From Ruegeria atlantica (GTDB lineage Bacteria; Pseudomonadota; Alphaproteobacteria; Rhodobacterales; Rhodobacteraceae): a DNA stretch of 64,000 nt. The notes under the pieces were generated by a model. That model saw only the letters and a list, made by a program, of their open reading frames with translations. It ran no database searches and was not told the DNA's origin. Where the stretch lies: contig NZ_WQCF01000006.1 in assembly GCF_013032455.1 (NCBI RefSeq), positions 186,001 through 250,000 on the forward strand, in the 5' to 3' direction. The translations under genes were made by a program, and so were the position numbers. Shown here piece by piece: positions 1 through 10,753 of this stretch. The first letter of the stretch is position 1; every line of letters starts with the position of its first letter.

Positions 1-1934
<1,934 letters not shown>

Positions 1935-2039
1935 ATTCTTTAACCTTTTTTAAGCCTTTCGGGGCGTGCGATCCAAGAGTGTGCCACTTATGCGTGGCGC
2001 GATAAGGGGCGCGGGTATCCTACCGCCCCAATGGTGACT

Positions 2040-2068
2040 CTGATTTGACAGGGCTTCCCTTAAATCAG
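2040..2068 (-). terminator. Stem-loop between hydroxyproline operon and icd
   Basis: The outer arms CTGATTT (2040-2046) and AAATCAG (2062-2068) pair perfectly, and AGGG/CCCT pair inside around a CTT loop. It lies between two co-directional minus-strand genes. There is no U-tract after it, so a true intrinsic terminator is doubtful; a processing or pausing structure is equally possible. Confidence 0.3.
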
Positions 2069-2161
2069 GTTGGCCTTGGGATCAATCGTCTAGTGGGGGC
2101 GCAAATTGACACGGCTTGGGAAAAACGGGGAAATTGCTCGAAACTTATGCGAAAGTCGCAG

Positions 2162-3187
2162 TCAAACACCCCATGTGTCACTTAATTTGTACCCACCCGG
2201 CCATGGGTCGTCCGGGTCAAGCATGTGTTGATGGGTGCCGGTGATCCAGCCGCGACCGCTGATCTCGGGGGTTATGGCAGCGCGCTCGCCGACATTTGTC
2301 TGCTCGACAATCCGGCCAGTAAAGCGCGACCCGATGATCGAGATCGCCTCGAACGTATCCCCGACCGTCATCTGCGCCTTCGCCGCCATCAGCGCCATGC
2401 GCGCGGATACCGCGGTTCCGGTGGGGGACCGATCGACCTTGCCCGGTTGGATGGCAACAGCAGATTTGCCGGTCAAGCCTGTATCGGTTTTCTCCAGCGG
2501 TCCGCAAAAAGCACAAAACGAGATATGGTTCCAGTCGGGGTTCTGGGGATGCGTAAAGCCAAGTTGCTCATTGGCCGCGTTTGTGATCGCAACGCCTATG
2601 CGCGCAATATCTCTGGCTTCATCTTCCTCGATCCCAAACCCCAGCGCGGCGGCGTCGACCACAACAAAACTGTCCCCCCCATAAGCGGTGTCCACAGTCA
2701 GGGTTCCGAAATTCGGAACCTCAAGCGGGACCGAGATCTTATCGGCAAAGCTGGGTAGGTTCCGCACGAAGATACGTTCAGCCTTGCCATTTCTGCATTC
2801 GGCACGGACACGTACCAGGCCGCCCGGGGCCTCGAGTGTCATTCGGGTTTCCGGTTCCTGCATCGGGATAATCCCGCCATCCAACAACACCGTAGAGACA
2901 CAGATCGAGTTAGAGCCAGACATGGGTGGCGTGTCTTCGGGCTCCATGATGATAAAAGCCGCATCCGCTTCGGGGTGTTTGGGTGGGACCAGCAGGTTGA
3001 CGTGGCGAAACACTCCACCACGCGGTTCATTCAGGACAAAGTTGCGCAAAGTCTGGTCCTGGGCGATGAATGCGCGCTGATCCCAGATCGTATCTCCGGG
3101 CGGCGGTTGTACTCCGCCAACGATTACATCGCCCACCTCGCCTTCTGCATGGGCGGAAATGACGTGGATGGTTTTGGTGCTGCGCAT
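2162..3187 (-). CDS. Proline racemase family protein (trans-3-hydroxyproline dehydratase-like)
   Basis: A 341-residue member of the proline racemase superfamily. Racemases and 4-hydroxyproline epimerases normally carry two catalytic cysteines; trans-3-hydroxy-L-proline dehydratases carry Cys and Thr. Here the first position is Ser90 in MSGSNSIC and the second is Thr256 in DRSPTGT, so neither cysteine is present. A Thr at the second site argues against racemization and for dehydratase-like chemistry on a hydroxyproline, but the Ser/Thr pair leaves the reaction open. It is the last gene of the hydroxyproline operon, 9 bp after the FAD oxidase, which supports a hydroxyproline-related substrate. 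The family call is firm; the exact reaction is inferred. Confidence 0.8.
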   Translation of the reverse strand: MRSTKTIHVISAHAEGEVGDVIVGGVQPPPGDTIWDQRAFIAQDQTLRNFVLNEPRGGVFRHVNLLVPPKHPEADAAFIIMEPEDTPPMSGSNSICVSTVLLDGGIIPMQEPETRMTLEAPGGLVRVRAECRNGKAERIFVRNLPSFADKISVPLEVPNFGTLTVDTAYGGDSFVVVDAAALGFGIEEDEARDIARIGVAITNAANEQLGFTHPQNPDWNHISFCAFCGPLEKTDTGLTGKSAVAIQPGKVDRSPTGTAVSARMALMAAKAQMTVGDTFEAISIIGSRFTGRIVEQTNVGERAAITPEISGRGWITGTHQHMLDPDDPWPGGYKLSDTWGV

Positions 3188-3196
3188 ATCGTGTCC

Positions 3197-4435
3197 TTAG
3201 AACCGGGAAGCAGAGAACGGGGTCAAAGAAATTTGAGTGGGTTGCCCATCAACCAAGGCACCGACCAGTTCGGCTGTTCCCGCCGCTTGGGTCAGGCCGA
3301 GATGCCCATGACCAAAAGCATAAATCACGTCCGGCGCGCTTGGCGAGGGCCCAATGACCGGCAGACTGTCGGGTAGCGACGGACGGAATCCCATCCATTG
3401 CGTGCCGCCTTCGGTCTTAAGCCCGGGCATGAATTTTGCGGCTTTGTTCAGCAAGGTGTCGGCCCGTTTGAAATTTGGCGGCAGATCCAGCCCGCCGAGT
3501 TCGACCGCTCCGCCAATCCGCACACCGCCATTGATCCGGGTCGCGACAAACCCATGGCCAGAGAATGTAAGGTGCATACGCAAGTCAAACGCGCCTTCGG
3601 GCAAGGTCGTGTTATAGCCGCGCTCAGTTTCAAGCGGGATAAGGTCTCCAATTGTACGGGCAAGATGATGAGACCATGCACCCGCACACACCACAACCTT
3701 GTCCGCGTCGATTTCACCATCTGCCAAGGTGATCCGCACGGCTCCGTTCACAGGGAACAGCGCGCGGGTTTCCTGAATTTCGATGCGCCCACCGCGCGTA
3801 AGGAAGGCTTGCGCCAAATGCTCAACCCAGTTTTTGGGGTCGACGGTGTTAATCCAATTGGGGGTGAAACCGGCATGGGTAAAACGAGGGCTGAGGCCGG
3901 GTTGTCTTTCGGCAATGCCCTCGCGAGTTTCCAGCAGTTCGAATTCAATTCCGTGCTGGCGGCGCAGCTCCCACGTAGGCAGGCTGGCGCGATACTCCGC
4001 CTCGCCTTCATAGAGCTGCATTTGACCATCGCGCTGCATCATGTGTTCACCATCAATATCGGTGATCAGGCGGGTCAAGGCGGCTGCAGACTGCTCCATC
4101 AGGCTGGCCTGCGCGCGCAAGCTGTCTTTATAGGACCCGAGGCGGCTCGCCTTCCAAAATCGAAACATCCATGGGGCAATCTTCAGCGCGTAAGAAGGCG
4201 GCACGGACAAAGGGCCTAACGGATCCAGCAACCATTTCGGAGCTTTCCGCATAATGCCGGGTGTGGCCAGCGGCTCTACTTCGGAAAAGGCGAAAGCCCC
4301 TGCATTCCCGGCCGAAGCCTGCGCAGCAATTCCTTCACGGTCCAGAACCAAAACTGAATAGCCCCGGCGCTGCAATTCCAGCGCCGTTGTGAGGCCGACC
4401 ACACCGGCTCCGATCACAACGACTTTGGCCATCAT
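3197..4435 (-). CDS. FAD-dependent D-amino acid oxidoreductase, probable D-hydroxyproline dehydrogenase
   Basis: A DadA/DAO-type flavoenzyme of 412 residues. The N-terminus has the dinucleotide-binding GAGVVG motif at about residues 9-14, and the C-terminus has the GHGHLGLTQAAGT segment typical of the second FAD contact in DadA-like proteins. In the hydroxyproline pathway such an enzyme oxidizes cis-4-hydroxy-D-proline to 1-pyrroline-4-hydroxy-2-carboxylate, passing electrons to the respiratory chain. It follows the epimerase with an ATGATG overlap (start at 4435 or 4432), so the product of one enzyme is the substrate of the next. A general D-amino acid dehydrogenase cannot be excluded from sequence alone, but the neighbours make D-hydroxyproline the best guess. 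Confidence 0.85.
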   Translation of the reverse strand: MMAKVVVIGAGVVGLTTALELQRRGYSVLVLDREGIAAQASAGNAGAFAFSEVEPLATPGIMRKAPKWLLDPLGPLSVPPSYALKIAPWMFRFWKASRLGSYKDSLRAQASLMEQSAAALTRLITDIDGEHMMQRDGQMQLYEGEAEYRASLPTWELRRQHGIEFELLETREGIAERQPGLSPRFTHAGFTPNWINTVDPKNWVEHLAQAFLTRGGRIEIQETRALFPVNGAVRITLADGEIDADKVVVCAGAWSHHLARTIGDLIPLETERGYNTTLPEGAFDLRMHLTFSGHGFVATRINGGVRIGGAVELGGLDLPPNFKRADTLLNKAAKFMPGLKTEGGTQWMGFRPSLPDSLPVIGPSPSAPDVIYAFGHGHLGLTQAAGTAELVGALVDGQPTQISLTPFSASRF

Positions 4436-5364
4436 GCCTCTATGCCCGTTTTGAAAGGGTCATTTGCGTCAAAGATCAGCGTCGCCTCGGCCATTATATG
4501 GGCCTGCCCGGTGATCGAGGGGATGACTCCTCCGTTAGGACCCGGCTGATAGGACAGGCGATAGGCGCTGCCAATAACGCTGTGCTGCACAATCTCGTCA
4601 CCAGGTGCCAAACGCCCATCGGCCGCAAGGCAGGCCAGCCGCGCCGAACTGCCCGTTCCACAGGGAGAGCGGTCATAATTGTCGTCAGGACACAAGACAA
4701 AGTTACGGCTGTGAACCCCAGGATCGGGTGAAGTGTCCTGAAAAATCACGTGGTCGATCGGCTCACCCTGCTCTCCGCCGCTGCCTTGCGCGATCGAGGC
4801 CTCGCGGATAGCGACCGTCATATCCGTAAGTTGCCGGATATTGGCAGCCTCAACCGGAATCGGGCTGGGCTCGACGATGAAGAACCAATTCCCACCGTAA
4901 GCAACGTCACCCGAGACGGTGCCATAGCCCGGGACATCCAGCGCCACATCACGATGGACCCGGCGGCTTTCGATATTTGTGACAGTCACAGTATTGGCGT
5001 CGTGCAACTCGACTGTCACGATCCCTGCGGGCGTTTCGATCTTGTGACGCCCAACGCCAATTCGCCCCAGATGCGCCAGCGTGACAGTCAAGCCGATGGT
5101 CCCATGCCCGCACATGCCCAGCACGGCATCCACGTCAAAATAGATCACGCCTGTCACGCAAGAAGGATCTACTGGCTCGACCAAAAGCGCGCCGACCATG
5201 GCAGGTTGCCCGCGCGGTTCCAGCATAATCGAGCGGTAGAATCCTTCATGTTCCGTCGCCAACCTATGGGCGCGATCAGCCAGCGGGCCATTGCCTAAAT
5301 CCGGCGCACCGTCGAGGATGACCCGCGTCGGTTCACCCCCGGTATGGCTGTCGATCACATGCAT
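4432..5364 (-). CDS. 4-hydroxyproline epimerase
   Basis: A 310-residue proline racemase superfamily member with both catalytic cysteines: Cys85 in MCGHGTIG and Cys235 in DRSPCGTG. It converts trans-4-hydroxy-L-proline to cis-4-hydroxy-D-proline, the first step of bacterial hydroxyproline breakdown. Proline racemase has the same Cys/Cys pair, so the substrate call rests on context: it lies between a DHDPS-like deaminase and a D-amino acid oxidoreductase, overlapping the first by 10 bp and the second by 4 bp. A second, cysteine-free paralogue sits two genes downstream. Confidence 0.88.
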   Translation of the reverse strand: MHVIDSHTGGEPTRVILDGAPDLGNGPLADRAHRLATEHEGFYRSIMLEPRGQPAMVGALLVEPVDPSCVTGVIYFDVDAVLGMCGHGTIGLTVTLAHLGRIGVGRHKIETPAGIVTVELHDANTVTVTNIESRRVHRDVALDVPGYGTVSGDVAYGGNWFFIVEPSPIPVEAANIRQLTDMTVAIREASIAQGSGGEQGEPIDHVIFQDTSPDPGVHSRNFVLCPDDNYDRSPCGTGSSARLACLAADGRLAPGDEIVQHSVIGSAYRLSYQPGPNGGVIPSITGQAHIMAEATLIFDANDPFKTGIEA

Positions 5365-6314
5365 TCAGCGATTACTCCGCCCTGTTTGGACCAATCGGCG
5401 AACCATGTGCGGAACAGGTCGTATTGCTGTTCACAATAGTTGCGCTGCGCGTCGGTCAGTTCATCCGTTTCGTTGAAGTGCAGGCGATATTCCTGTTCTC
5501 CATTCAGCACCAGAAGATGCTTGTAATACAGCACCAGATCCGGGCCTTCGTCAAAGCTGGACAGAACATGGAAGGCATCCGTCAGTTCCTGTGCTCGCTG
5601 TCGCGCTTCGGCGTGACCCTGTGCCGCCTTTTTGGACAGAGCTGCCAACATCAGCGCTTCACGCGGGAGCGCGGTACCAATTCCTGTGATTGAGCCGGTC
5701 GCACCGCAGTTGACTAAGCCGTGGTAAACCTCGGTATCGACGCCAACCATCAGCGTTACCTGATCGTCCTGGCTTGTGATGTTTTCTGCGGCATAACGCA
5801 GGTCGTCCTTGCCTCCAAATTCCTTGAATCCGATTAGATTGGGATGTTCGGCGCGCAAAGCAAAGAAAAGATCAGCACGGGTTGCAAAACCGTAGTACGG
5901 GCTGTTGTAGATGATCGCGGGCACATCCGGCGCCGCCGAAAGGATCGCTTTGAAGTGATTCTTTTGCGCGGCAGGAGAGCTGCCGCGTGACAGGACGCGC
6001 GGGATCACCATCAGGCCAACTGCCCCCACCTTTTGGGCGTGTGCAGCGTGGGCGACGGCGGATTTGGAGTTGATCGCTCCGGTTCCGACCACGACAGGCA
6101 GCCCGGCTTCGACCAACCTTTCGACCCCTTCCATACGCTGTTCGTCGGTCAGCAATGGCCAGTCGCCCATCGAGCCGCAATAAACAACTGCCGACATACC
6201 CGCGTCGATCATCTGTTTACCCTTGCGTTCCAGCGCGTCAAAATCCGGGCTACGATCGTCCTTACAGGGGGTCATAAGTGCTGGCATGGTGCCGGTGAAA
6301 ACATTGGTCGACAT
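5355..6314 (-). CDS. DHDPS/NAL family lyase, probable 1-pyrroline-4-hydroxy-2-carboxylate deaminase
   Basis: A 319-residue class I aldolase-fold protein related to DapA. The Schiff-base lysine is K164 in IGFKEFGG and the catalytic tyrosine is Y136 in YNSPYYG. In hydroxyproline breakdown a family member removes water and ammonia from 1-pyrroline-4-hydroxy-2-carboxylate to give 2-oxoglutarate semialdehyde. I placed the start at 6314 (MSTNVFTG) and not at the longer frame start, because AAGGA lies just upstream and the extension does not resemble the family. It opens the operon of epimerase, oxidase and racemase-like protein. The dehydrogenase that would finish the route to 2-oxoglutarate is not in this window. 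Confidence 0.85.
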   Translation of the reverse strand: MSTNVFTGTMPALMTPCKDDRSPDFDALERKGKQMIDAGMSAVVYCGSMGDWPLLTDEQRMEGVERLVEAGLPVVVGTGAINSKSAVAHAAHAQKVGAVGLMVIPRVLSRGSSPAAQKNHFKAILSAAPDVPAIIYNSPYYGFATRADLFFALRAEHPNLIGFKEFGGKDDLRYAAENITSQDDQVTLMVGVDTEVYHGLVNCGATGSITGIGTALPREALMLAALSKKAAQGHAEARQRAQELTDAFHVLSSFDEGPDLVLYYKHLLVLNGEQEYRLHFNETDELTDAQRNYCEQQYDLFRTWFADWSKQGGVIAECM

Positions 6315-6385
6315 CAGGGCTATCCTTCCAAAATGAGCAGCGAAACCGGGCGGGATGCGCCCTTTCGACTCGCCATAACGGATAT

Positions 6386-6400
6386 TGGATACAAAATCCA
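6386..6400. promoter_or_regulatory. Candidate operator of the hydroxyproline operon
   Basis: An inverted repeat TGGAT-ACAAA-ATCCA lies 72-86 bp upstream of the first gene of the operon and downstream of the terminator of the previous transcript. Its size and its TGTATCCA-like half fit operators of GntR/FadR-type regulators, but no such regulator is encoded beside it. The assignment is an inference. Confidence 0.35.
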
Positions 6401-6414
6401 TAAAAATCTCTCGG

Positions 6415-6450
6415 ACAAAAAACGCGCCGGATCAGTGGATCGGCGCGTTT
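6415..6450 (-). terminator. Intrinsic terminator after the ABC ATPase gene
   Basis: The arms AACGCGCC and GGCGCGTT (6421-6450) enclose an inner GATC/GATC pairing. Read on the minus strand the hairpin is followed by a run of T (6417-6422). It ends the IclR-ATPase transcript and separates it from the hydroxyproline operon. Confidence 0.8.
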
Positions 6451-6472
6451 AACGTGGGTCACAGCATTGTCT

Positions 6473-7531
6473 CTATCTCAAACGTTGCCCGCTATTGGGG
6501 TCAAACAGCATGGCACGGTCGCTCCGGACACTAATGCCAATTCGTTCCCCTTGTTTGCTGCGCTGATCTTCACGCTCTTCAACGATCAGCTTATCACCAT
6601 TCGGCGTCAGCAAATACGAGTAGCTTACTCCGCCAAGTGCCTCGGTCAGATCAACAGAGCATGCCTCCCCGGTGCGGTCCACCTCAATATGCTCAGGACG
6701 GATACCCAACGTAACTTTGTTCATACCCGCAGGGACATTCGCCGACACCACCAAAGGCGCACTGAGCGCGGGGTGCGAAACCGTGCCGTCCGCAAAATCG
6801 CACTCTAGGAAATTCATCGCAGGGGAGCCAATGAACCCCGCCACAAAGCGGTTGTCCGGGTCGCGATAAAGATCCATAGGGGCGCCGACCTGTTCGATCC
6901 GACCATCCCGCAAAACCACGATCTTGTCGGCCATGGTCATTGCTTCGACCTGATCATGGGTCACATAAATCATCGTCGCGCCTATCTCATTGTGTAGGCG
7001 TGCGATTTCCACCCGCATCTCGACACGCAGTTCGGCATCGAGATTGGACAGGGGTTCATCGAACAAAAACACCTCCGGCCCCCGCACGATGGCACGACCG
7101 ATAGCCACCCGCTGACGCTGCCCTCCAGACAGTGCCTTAGGTTTTCGCTTGAGGTACGGGTCCAGTTTCAGGATATTCGACGCCTGCTGCACTTTCTGGT
7201 CGATCTCGGATTTGGCGACCCCGTTCATGCGCAGTCCAAAACCCATATTCTCGGCCACAGTCATATGCGGATACAGAGCGTAGGTCTGAAACACCATCGC
7301 CACGCCACGCTTGGCCGGGTCCATATGGGTCACGTCACGCGTCCCAATTTGAATTTGCCCCTCGGTGGTCTCTTCCAATCCCGCGATCATTCGCAATAGG
7401 GTGGATTTACCACAACCCGATGGGCCAACGAACACGCAGAATTCTCCATCCTCAATCTCAAGATCAATCCCATGAATTACTTGCGTCTCGCCGTATCGCT
7501 TGATCGCTTGGTTCAGAGTCACACCTGTCAT
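6473..7531 (-). CDS. ABC transporter ATP-binding protein, MalK/UgpC type (sugar import)
   Basis: The energizing subunit of a CUT1-type sugar importer, 352 residues. Walker A is GPSGCGKS at 36-43, the signature LSGGQ is at 134-138, Walker B FLFDEP is at 155-160, and a TOBE-like regulatory domain fills the C-terminal ~120 residues. No other ATPase gene lies in the divergent galactoside operon, whose binding protein and two permeases need one, so this is its likely partner. The start at 7531 overlaps the iclR stop by 4 bp, placing regulator and ATPase in one transcript, which ends at the terminator at 6415-6450. The ATPase could also serve other CUT1 permeases, as MalK-type subunits often do. 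Confidence 0.93.
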   Translation of the reverse strand: MTGVTLNQAIKRYGETQVIHGIDLEIEDGEFCVFVGPSGCGKSTLLRMIAGLEETTEGQIQIGTRDVTHMDPAKRGVAMVFQTYALYPHMTVAENMGFGLRMNGVAKSEIDQKVQQASNILKLDPYLKRKPKALSGGQRQRVAIGRAIVRGPEVFLFDEPLSNLDAELRVEMRVEIARLHNEIGATMIYVTHDQVEAMTMADKIVVLRDGRIEQVGAPMDLYRDPDNRFVAGFIGSPAMNFLECDFADGTVSHPALSAPLVVSANVPAGMNKVTLGIRPEHIEVDRTGEACSVDLTEALGGVSYSYLLTPNGDKLIVEEREDQRSKQGERIGISVRSDRAMLFDPNSGQRLR

Positions 7532-8355
7532 GTCGCTTGCATCCTGTCTTTGTCAGCATTCACGCGGGTTTCGGGGAACCGCCAAGCCTGCGCTTCGGCT
7601 CCGATCTGTTCGGCCACATGGCGAACTCGGGGAATCCAATGCTTCAGCTGTTCGAAATTCATTCGCTCGGTCGACCCAGTGACCGAAATCGCCCCCAGCA
7701 TCCGACCGCCAGAGGTCAAGATCGGGCAGGCAACACAGATGATGCCGGGCTCGTGCTCTTCATCGTCAACGGCATAGCCTCGGCTGCGGATCAGGTCGAG
7801 ATCAGCCCGCAGCGCGGCCTCGGACGTTAGCGTTTTTTCCGTGAACCGGTGATAGCTTTGCTGTGACACAGCCCGATCCAGCGCGGCCTCATCCAGATGT
7901 GCCATCATCGCTTTGCCAACGCCGGTGCAATAGGCCGGACCAACCTTGCCAGCTTGCGAATACATCTCGACCGGTTGGGCAGCGTTGCGTTTATCGACAT
8001 AAAGCACTTGGCTGGCATCCAACTGCGCCAGATGCACCGTCTCTCCGGTTTCTTGGCTAAGCGCATCCAGAAAGGGCCGCGCTATAGGTGCCAGCGAGCT
8101 TTGCGTCCAAGCCGCATGCGCCAATCGGACCAACCGCAAACCGGGCGTATAGGTCTGTCGATCAGGATCATACGACAGCATCCCCTGATTGGTCAGTGTT
8201 TGCAAAAACCGATAGAGCGTCGCTTTGGGGAAATCGCTGCTTTCCAACAGCTCTGCGAATCTCACCGGGCGCTGAAACGCCGCCACCTGATCCAACACAT
8301 CACATGCTTTTCCTATTGTACCGTCACCTGCCACGGATGCTTGGTCTCCTCTCAT
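7528..8355 (-). CDS. IclR family transcriptional regulator
   Basis: A 275-residue regulator with an N-terminal winged helix-turn-helix (about residues 12-75, including FPKATLYRFLQTL) and a C-terminal IclR effector-binding domain with the typical YCTGVGKAMMAHL segment. It is transcribed away from the galactoside operon, and the 120-bp gap between them holds two overlapping palindromes suited to an IclR dimer. It therefore probably controls the operon and its own transcript, which includes the ATPase. The effector is likely a galactose-derived metabolite, an inference from the neighbours. Confidence 0.9.
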   Translation of the reverse strand: MRGDQASVAGDGTIGKACDVLDQVAAFQRPVRFAELLESSDFPKATLYRFLQTLTNQGMLSYDPDRQTYTPGLRLVRLAHAAWTQSSLAPIARPFLDALSQETGETVHLAQLDASQVLYVDKRNAAQPVEMYSQAGKVGPAYCTGVGKAMMAHLDEAALDRAVSQQSYHRFTEKTLTSEAALRADLDLIRSRGYAVDDEEHEPGIICVACPILTSGGRMLGAISVTGSTERMNFEQLKHWIPRVRHVAEQIGAEAQAWRFPETRVNADKDRMQAT

Positions 8356-8424
8356 CGATCCATCGCCGTCTTCACGAGGGTCTTGACAAGACTAACCGAG
8401 TCGATGTGTAGTTTTCAATATATA

Positions 8425-8448
8425 AAACACTGTTTCATTATTTGGAAC
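8425..8448. promoter_or_regulatory. Candidate IclR operator in the divergent galactoside promoter
   Basis: Two overlapping dyads are present: AAAC-ACT-GTTT at 8425-8435 and GTTTCA-TTATT-TGGAAC at 8432-8448 (one mismatch). They lie 28-51 bp before the start of the binding-protein gene, in an AT-rich stretch between the divergent iclR and transporter genes. The TGGAA/TTTCA halves resemble known IclR-family sites. Confidence 0.5.
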
Positions 8449-8475
8449 CTATAGTGGAAGCTAAGGGAGGAAACC

Positions 8476-9735
8476 ATGCATTCCATGTTCAAGCGCTCAG
8501 CGGCGGCGTTGGCAGCCAGTGTGGCACTTGCCGCGCCTGTCGCGGCCGAACTGTCCGGCGAGCTTCGAATCTTCCTCGACACATCGAACCCGGCGCCGCG
8601 CGCGACGATGGAAGCGATGATAGAGCGGTTTGCAGCTCAGCACCCGGGGCTGGAAATCGAGACCACCGTTATAGACCGTGAGGCTTATAAAACTCAGATC
8701 CGCAACTTCCTGACTGCGGACACACCGGACGTGGCCACATGGTATGCCGCCAACCGCATGAAGCCTTATGTAGAAGCCGGCTTGTTCGAGGATGTTTCAG
8801 ACCTGTGGGCCGAGCCCGAAATCGCCGAAAACCTTGCCTCGACCAAGGGCGCGATGACTATCGACGGCAAGCAATGGGGCGTGCCCTATACCTACTACCA
8901 ATGGGGTGTTTACTACCGCAAAGACATCTTTGATGAACTGGGCCTGTCCGAGCCGACCACTTGGGAGGAAGAGCTTGTCAATTGCCAGAAGATCGTCGAT
9001 TCCGGTCGCGCTTGCTATACTATCGGCACCAAGTTCCTGTGGACCGCTGGTGGCTGGTTCGACTACCTGAACATGCGCACCAACGGGTTTGACTTCCACA
9101 ACCAACTCGCCAATGGCGAAATCAGCTGGGAGGACGACCGGGTCAAACAGACCTTCGCCAACTGGAAGCAGCTAATCGACATGGGCGCGTTCATCGACAA
9201 CCACCAGACCTATAGCTGGCAAGAAGCCCTACCATTCATGGTCAACGGCGAAGCCGCGGCCTATCTGATGGGCAACTTCGCCGTCGCACCGCTGCGCGAG
9301 GCTGGCCTGACTGACGATCAACTGGACTTCTACCAGTTTGTCGCGATCAACCCAGATGTGGAGCTGGCCGAAGACGCGCCGACCGACACGTTCCATATCC
9401 CGACCAATGCCTCGAACAAGGAAGCCGCACGTGAATTCCTACGCTTCGTTGTTTCGGCGGATGAACAAACCGAAATCAACAACGGCGCCAACCTCGGTCA
9501 GTTGCCTGTGAATGCTCAGTCGTCCGTGGATGACGACAAGTTCCTGCAACAGGGATTTACGATGCTGTCGTCCAACAGCCCCGGCGGCGTTGCTCAGTTC
9601 TGGGACCGCGACGCACCGGCGGAAATGGCCAAAGTGTCGATGGAGGGCTTCCAGGAGTTTATGGTCAAGCCGGACAATGCCGACCGTATTCTGGCAAAGC
9701 TGGAACGCGCACGTCAGCGCATCTACGATCAGTAA
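8476..9735 (+). CDS. Sugar ABC transporter substrate-binding protein (galactoside type)
   Basis: A periplasmic CUT1-family binding protein of 419 residues. Residues 1-24 form a Sec signal peptide ending near APVAAE, and the mature part has the usual two-lobe extracellular solute-binding pattern (GKQWGVPYTYYQWGVYYRKD, then a WQEALPFMVNGEAA segment). It would capture the imported oligosaccharide and hand it to the two permeases encoded next. A strong Shine-Dalgarno, GGGAGG, sits 6 bp before the ATG. The operon downstream contains both an alpha- and a beta-galactosidase, so the ligand is probably a galactoside; the sequence does not identify which. Confidence 0.92.
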   Translation: MHSMFKRSAAALAASVALAAPVAAELSGELRIFLDTSNPAPRATMEAMIERFAAQHPGLEIETTVIDREAYKTQIRNFLTADTPDVATWYAANRMKPYVEAGLFEDVSDLWAEPEIAENLASTKGAMTIDGKQWGVPYTYYQWGVYYRKDIFDELGLSEPTTWEEELVNCQKIVDSGRACYTIGTKFLWTAGGWFDYLNMRTNGFDFHNQLANGEISWEDDRVKQTFANWKQLIDMGAFIDNHQTYSWQEALPFMVNGEAAAYLMGNFAVAPLREAGLTDDQLDFYQFVAINPDVELAEDAPTDTFHIPTNASNKEAAREFLRFVVSADEQTEINNGANLGQLPVNAQSSVDDDKFLQQGFTMLSSNSPGGVAQFWDRDAPAEMAKVSMEGFQEFMVKPDNADRILAKLERARQRIYDQ

Positions 9736-9745
9736 CCGACGGTTT

Positions 9746-9768
9746 GGGCCGGGCAAAAGACCCGGCCC
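9746..9768 (+). other. Intercistronic stem-loop after the binding-protein gene
   Basis: A perfect 8-bp stem, GGGCCGGG/CCCGGCCC, with a 7-nt loop lies between the binding-protein and first permease genes. There is no U-tract. Such structures commonly stabilize the binding-protein mRNA and lower permease expression relative to it. Confidence 0.6.
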
Positions 9769-9828
9769 TATCCGATCTTGACAAATAGGTAGGCTCTGGT
9801 CCGCCAGTCTCTCAACCGGAACAACATC

Positions 9829-10752
9829 ATGACCCCTGCATCAGATATGGAACTGGAAAGCTGGTTCCACAGAAACCAACAGCGCATTGCGCCCTGGCTG
9901 TTTCTGGCCCCCGGTCTATTGTTCTTTATGGTCTATGTGATCATCCCGGTATTCCAGTCCTTTAACCTGTCACTGTACGAATGGGATGGTCTGGGTGCAG
10001 CTGAATATGTTGGGTTTCGCAACTACGAAGACCTCTATTGGGAATGGGTGGATCGCGACGCATTCTACACGTCACTTAGAAACAATCTGATCTGGCTGAT
10101 CCTGTATTTGGCCGCCATCCCGGCGGGTCTGTTCATTGCACTGTTCCTAAACCAGACAGTCTGGGGCATTCGCCTGTACAAATCACTATTTTTCTTCCCC
10201 TTCGTTATTTCTCAGGTCGTCGTGGGCCTCGTATTCACTTGGTTCTACGACCCGACTTTTGGCCTTTTAAACGAATTCCTCGGCTTGTTCGGCATGGGCC
10301 CGCTGAATGTGCTCGGCGACGAACGCTTTGTCACATACGGCATCATCTTCGCCGGGTTGTGGCCACAGACCGCATACTGCATGATCCTCTATCTCACCGG
10401 CCTGAACGCCGTAGACCCCGAACAAATCGAAGCCGGTCGTCTGGACGGTGCAAAAAGCTGGCGGATGCTGTGGCACATCATCCTGCCGCAACTGCGCCCC
10501 GCGACCTTCATCGCCTTTGTGGTCACCATCATCGGCGCGTTGCGCAGTTTCGACCTGATCTCGATCATGACCCAGGGCGGCCCGTTCGGCTCATCCCGCG
10601 TGCTGGCCTATTACATGTTCGAGGTCGCGCTATCCGAATACGGTTTCCGCATGGGATATGGCGCGGCAATCGCCGTGGTCCTGTTCCTGATCATGCTCTG
10701 CTTCATCGCCTACTTCCTGTGGTCGATGTACCGCGAAGAAAGGGGGCACTGA
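9829..10752 (+). CDS. Sugar ABC transporter permease, MalF type
   Basis: A 307-residue inner-membrane permease with about six transmembrane segments. The cytoplasmic EAA loop that docks on the ATPase is visible near residues 201-220 (EAGRLDGAKSWRMLWHIILP). It forms the channel with the permease encoded 1 bp downstream. The Shine-Dalgarno is weak (CCGGAAC), which together with the preceding stem-loop suggests lower translation than the binding protein; the ATG at 9847 is an alternative start. Confidence 0.93.
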   Translation: MTPASDMELESWFHRNQQRIAPWLFLAPGLLFFMVYVIIPVFQSFNLSLYEWDGLGAAEYVGFRNYEDLYWEWVDRDAFYTSLRNNLIWLILYLAAIPAGLFIALFLNQTVWGIRLYKSLFFFPFVISQVVVGLVFTWFYDPTFGLLNEFLGLFGMGPLNVLGDERFVTYGIIFAGLWPQTAYCMILYLTGLNAVDPEQIEAGRLDGAKSWRMLWHIILPQLRPATFIAFVVTIIGALRSFDLISIMTQGGPFGSSRVLAYYMFEVALSEYGFRMGYGAAIAVVLFLIMLCFIAYFLWSMYREERGH

Positions 10753-10753
10753 G

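Noticed and set aside
7528..7531. Possibility that the MalK-type ATPase belongs to the hydroxyproline operon downstream.
   Set aside because: A good intrinsic terminator at 6415-6450 separates them, and the ATPase gene overlaps the iclR gene of the galactoside locus.
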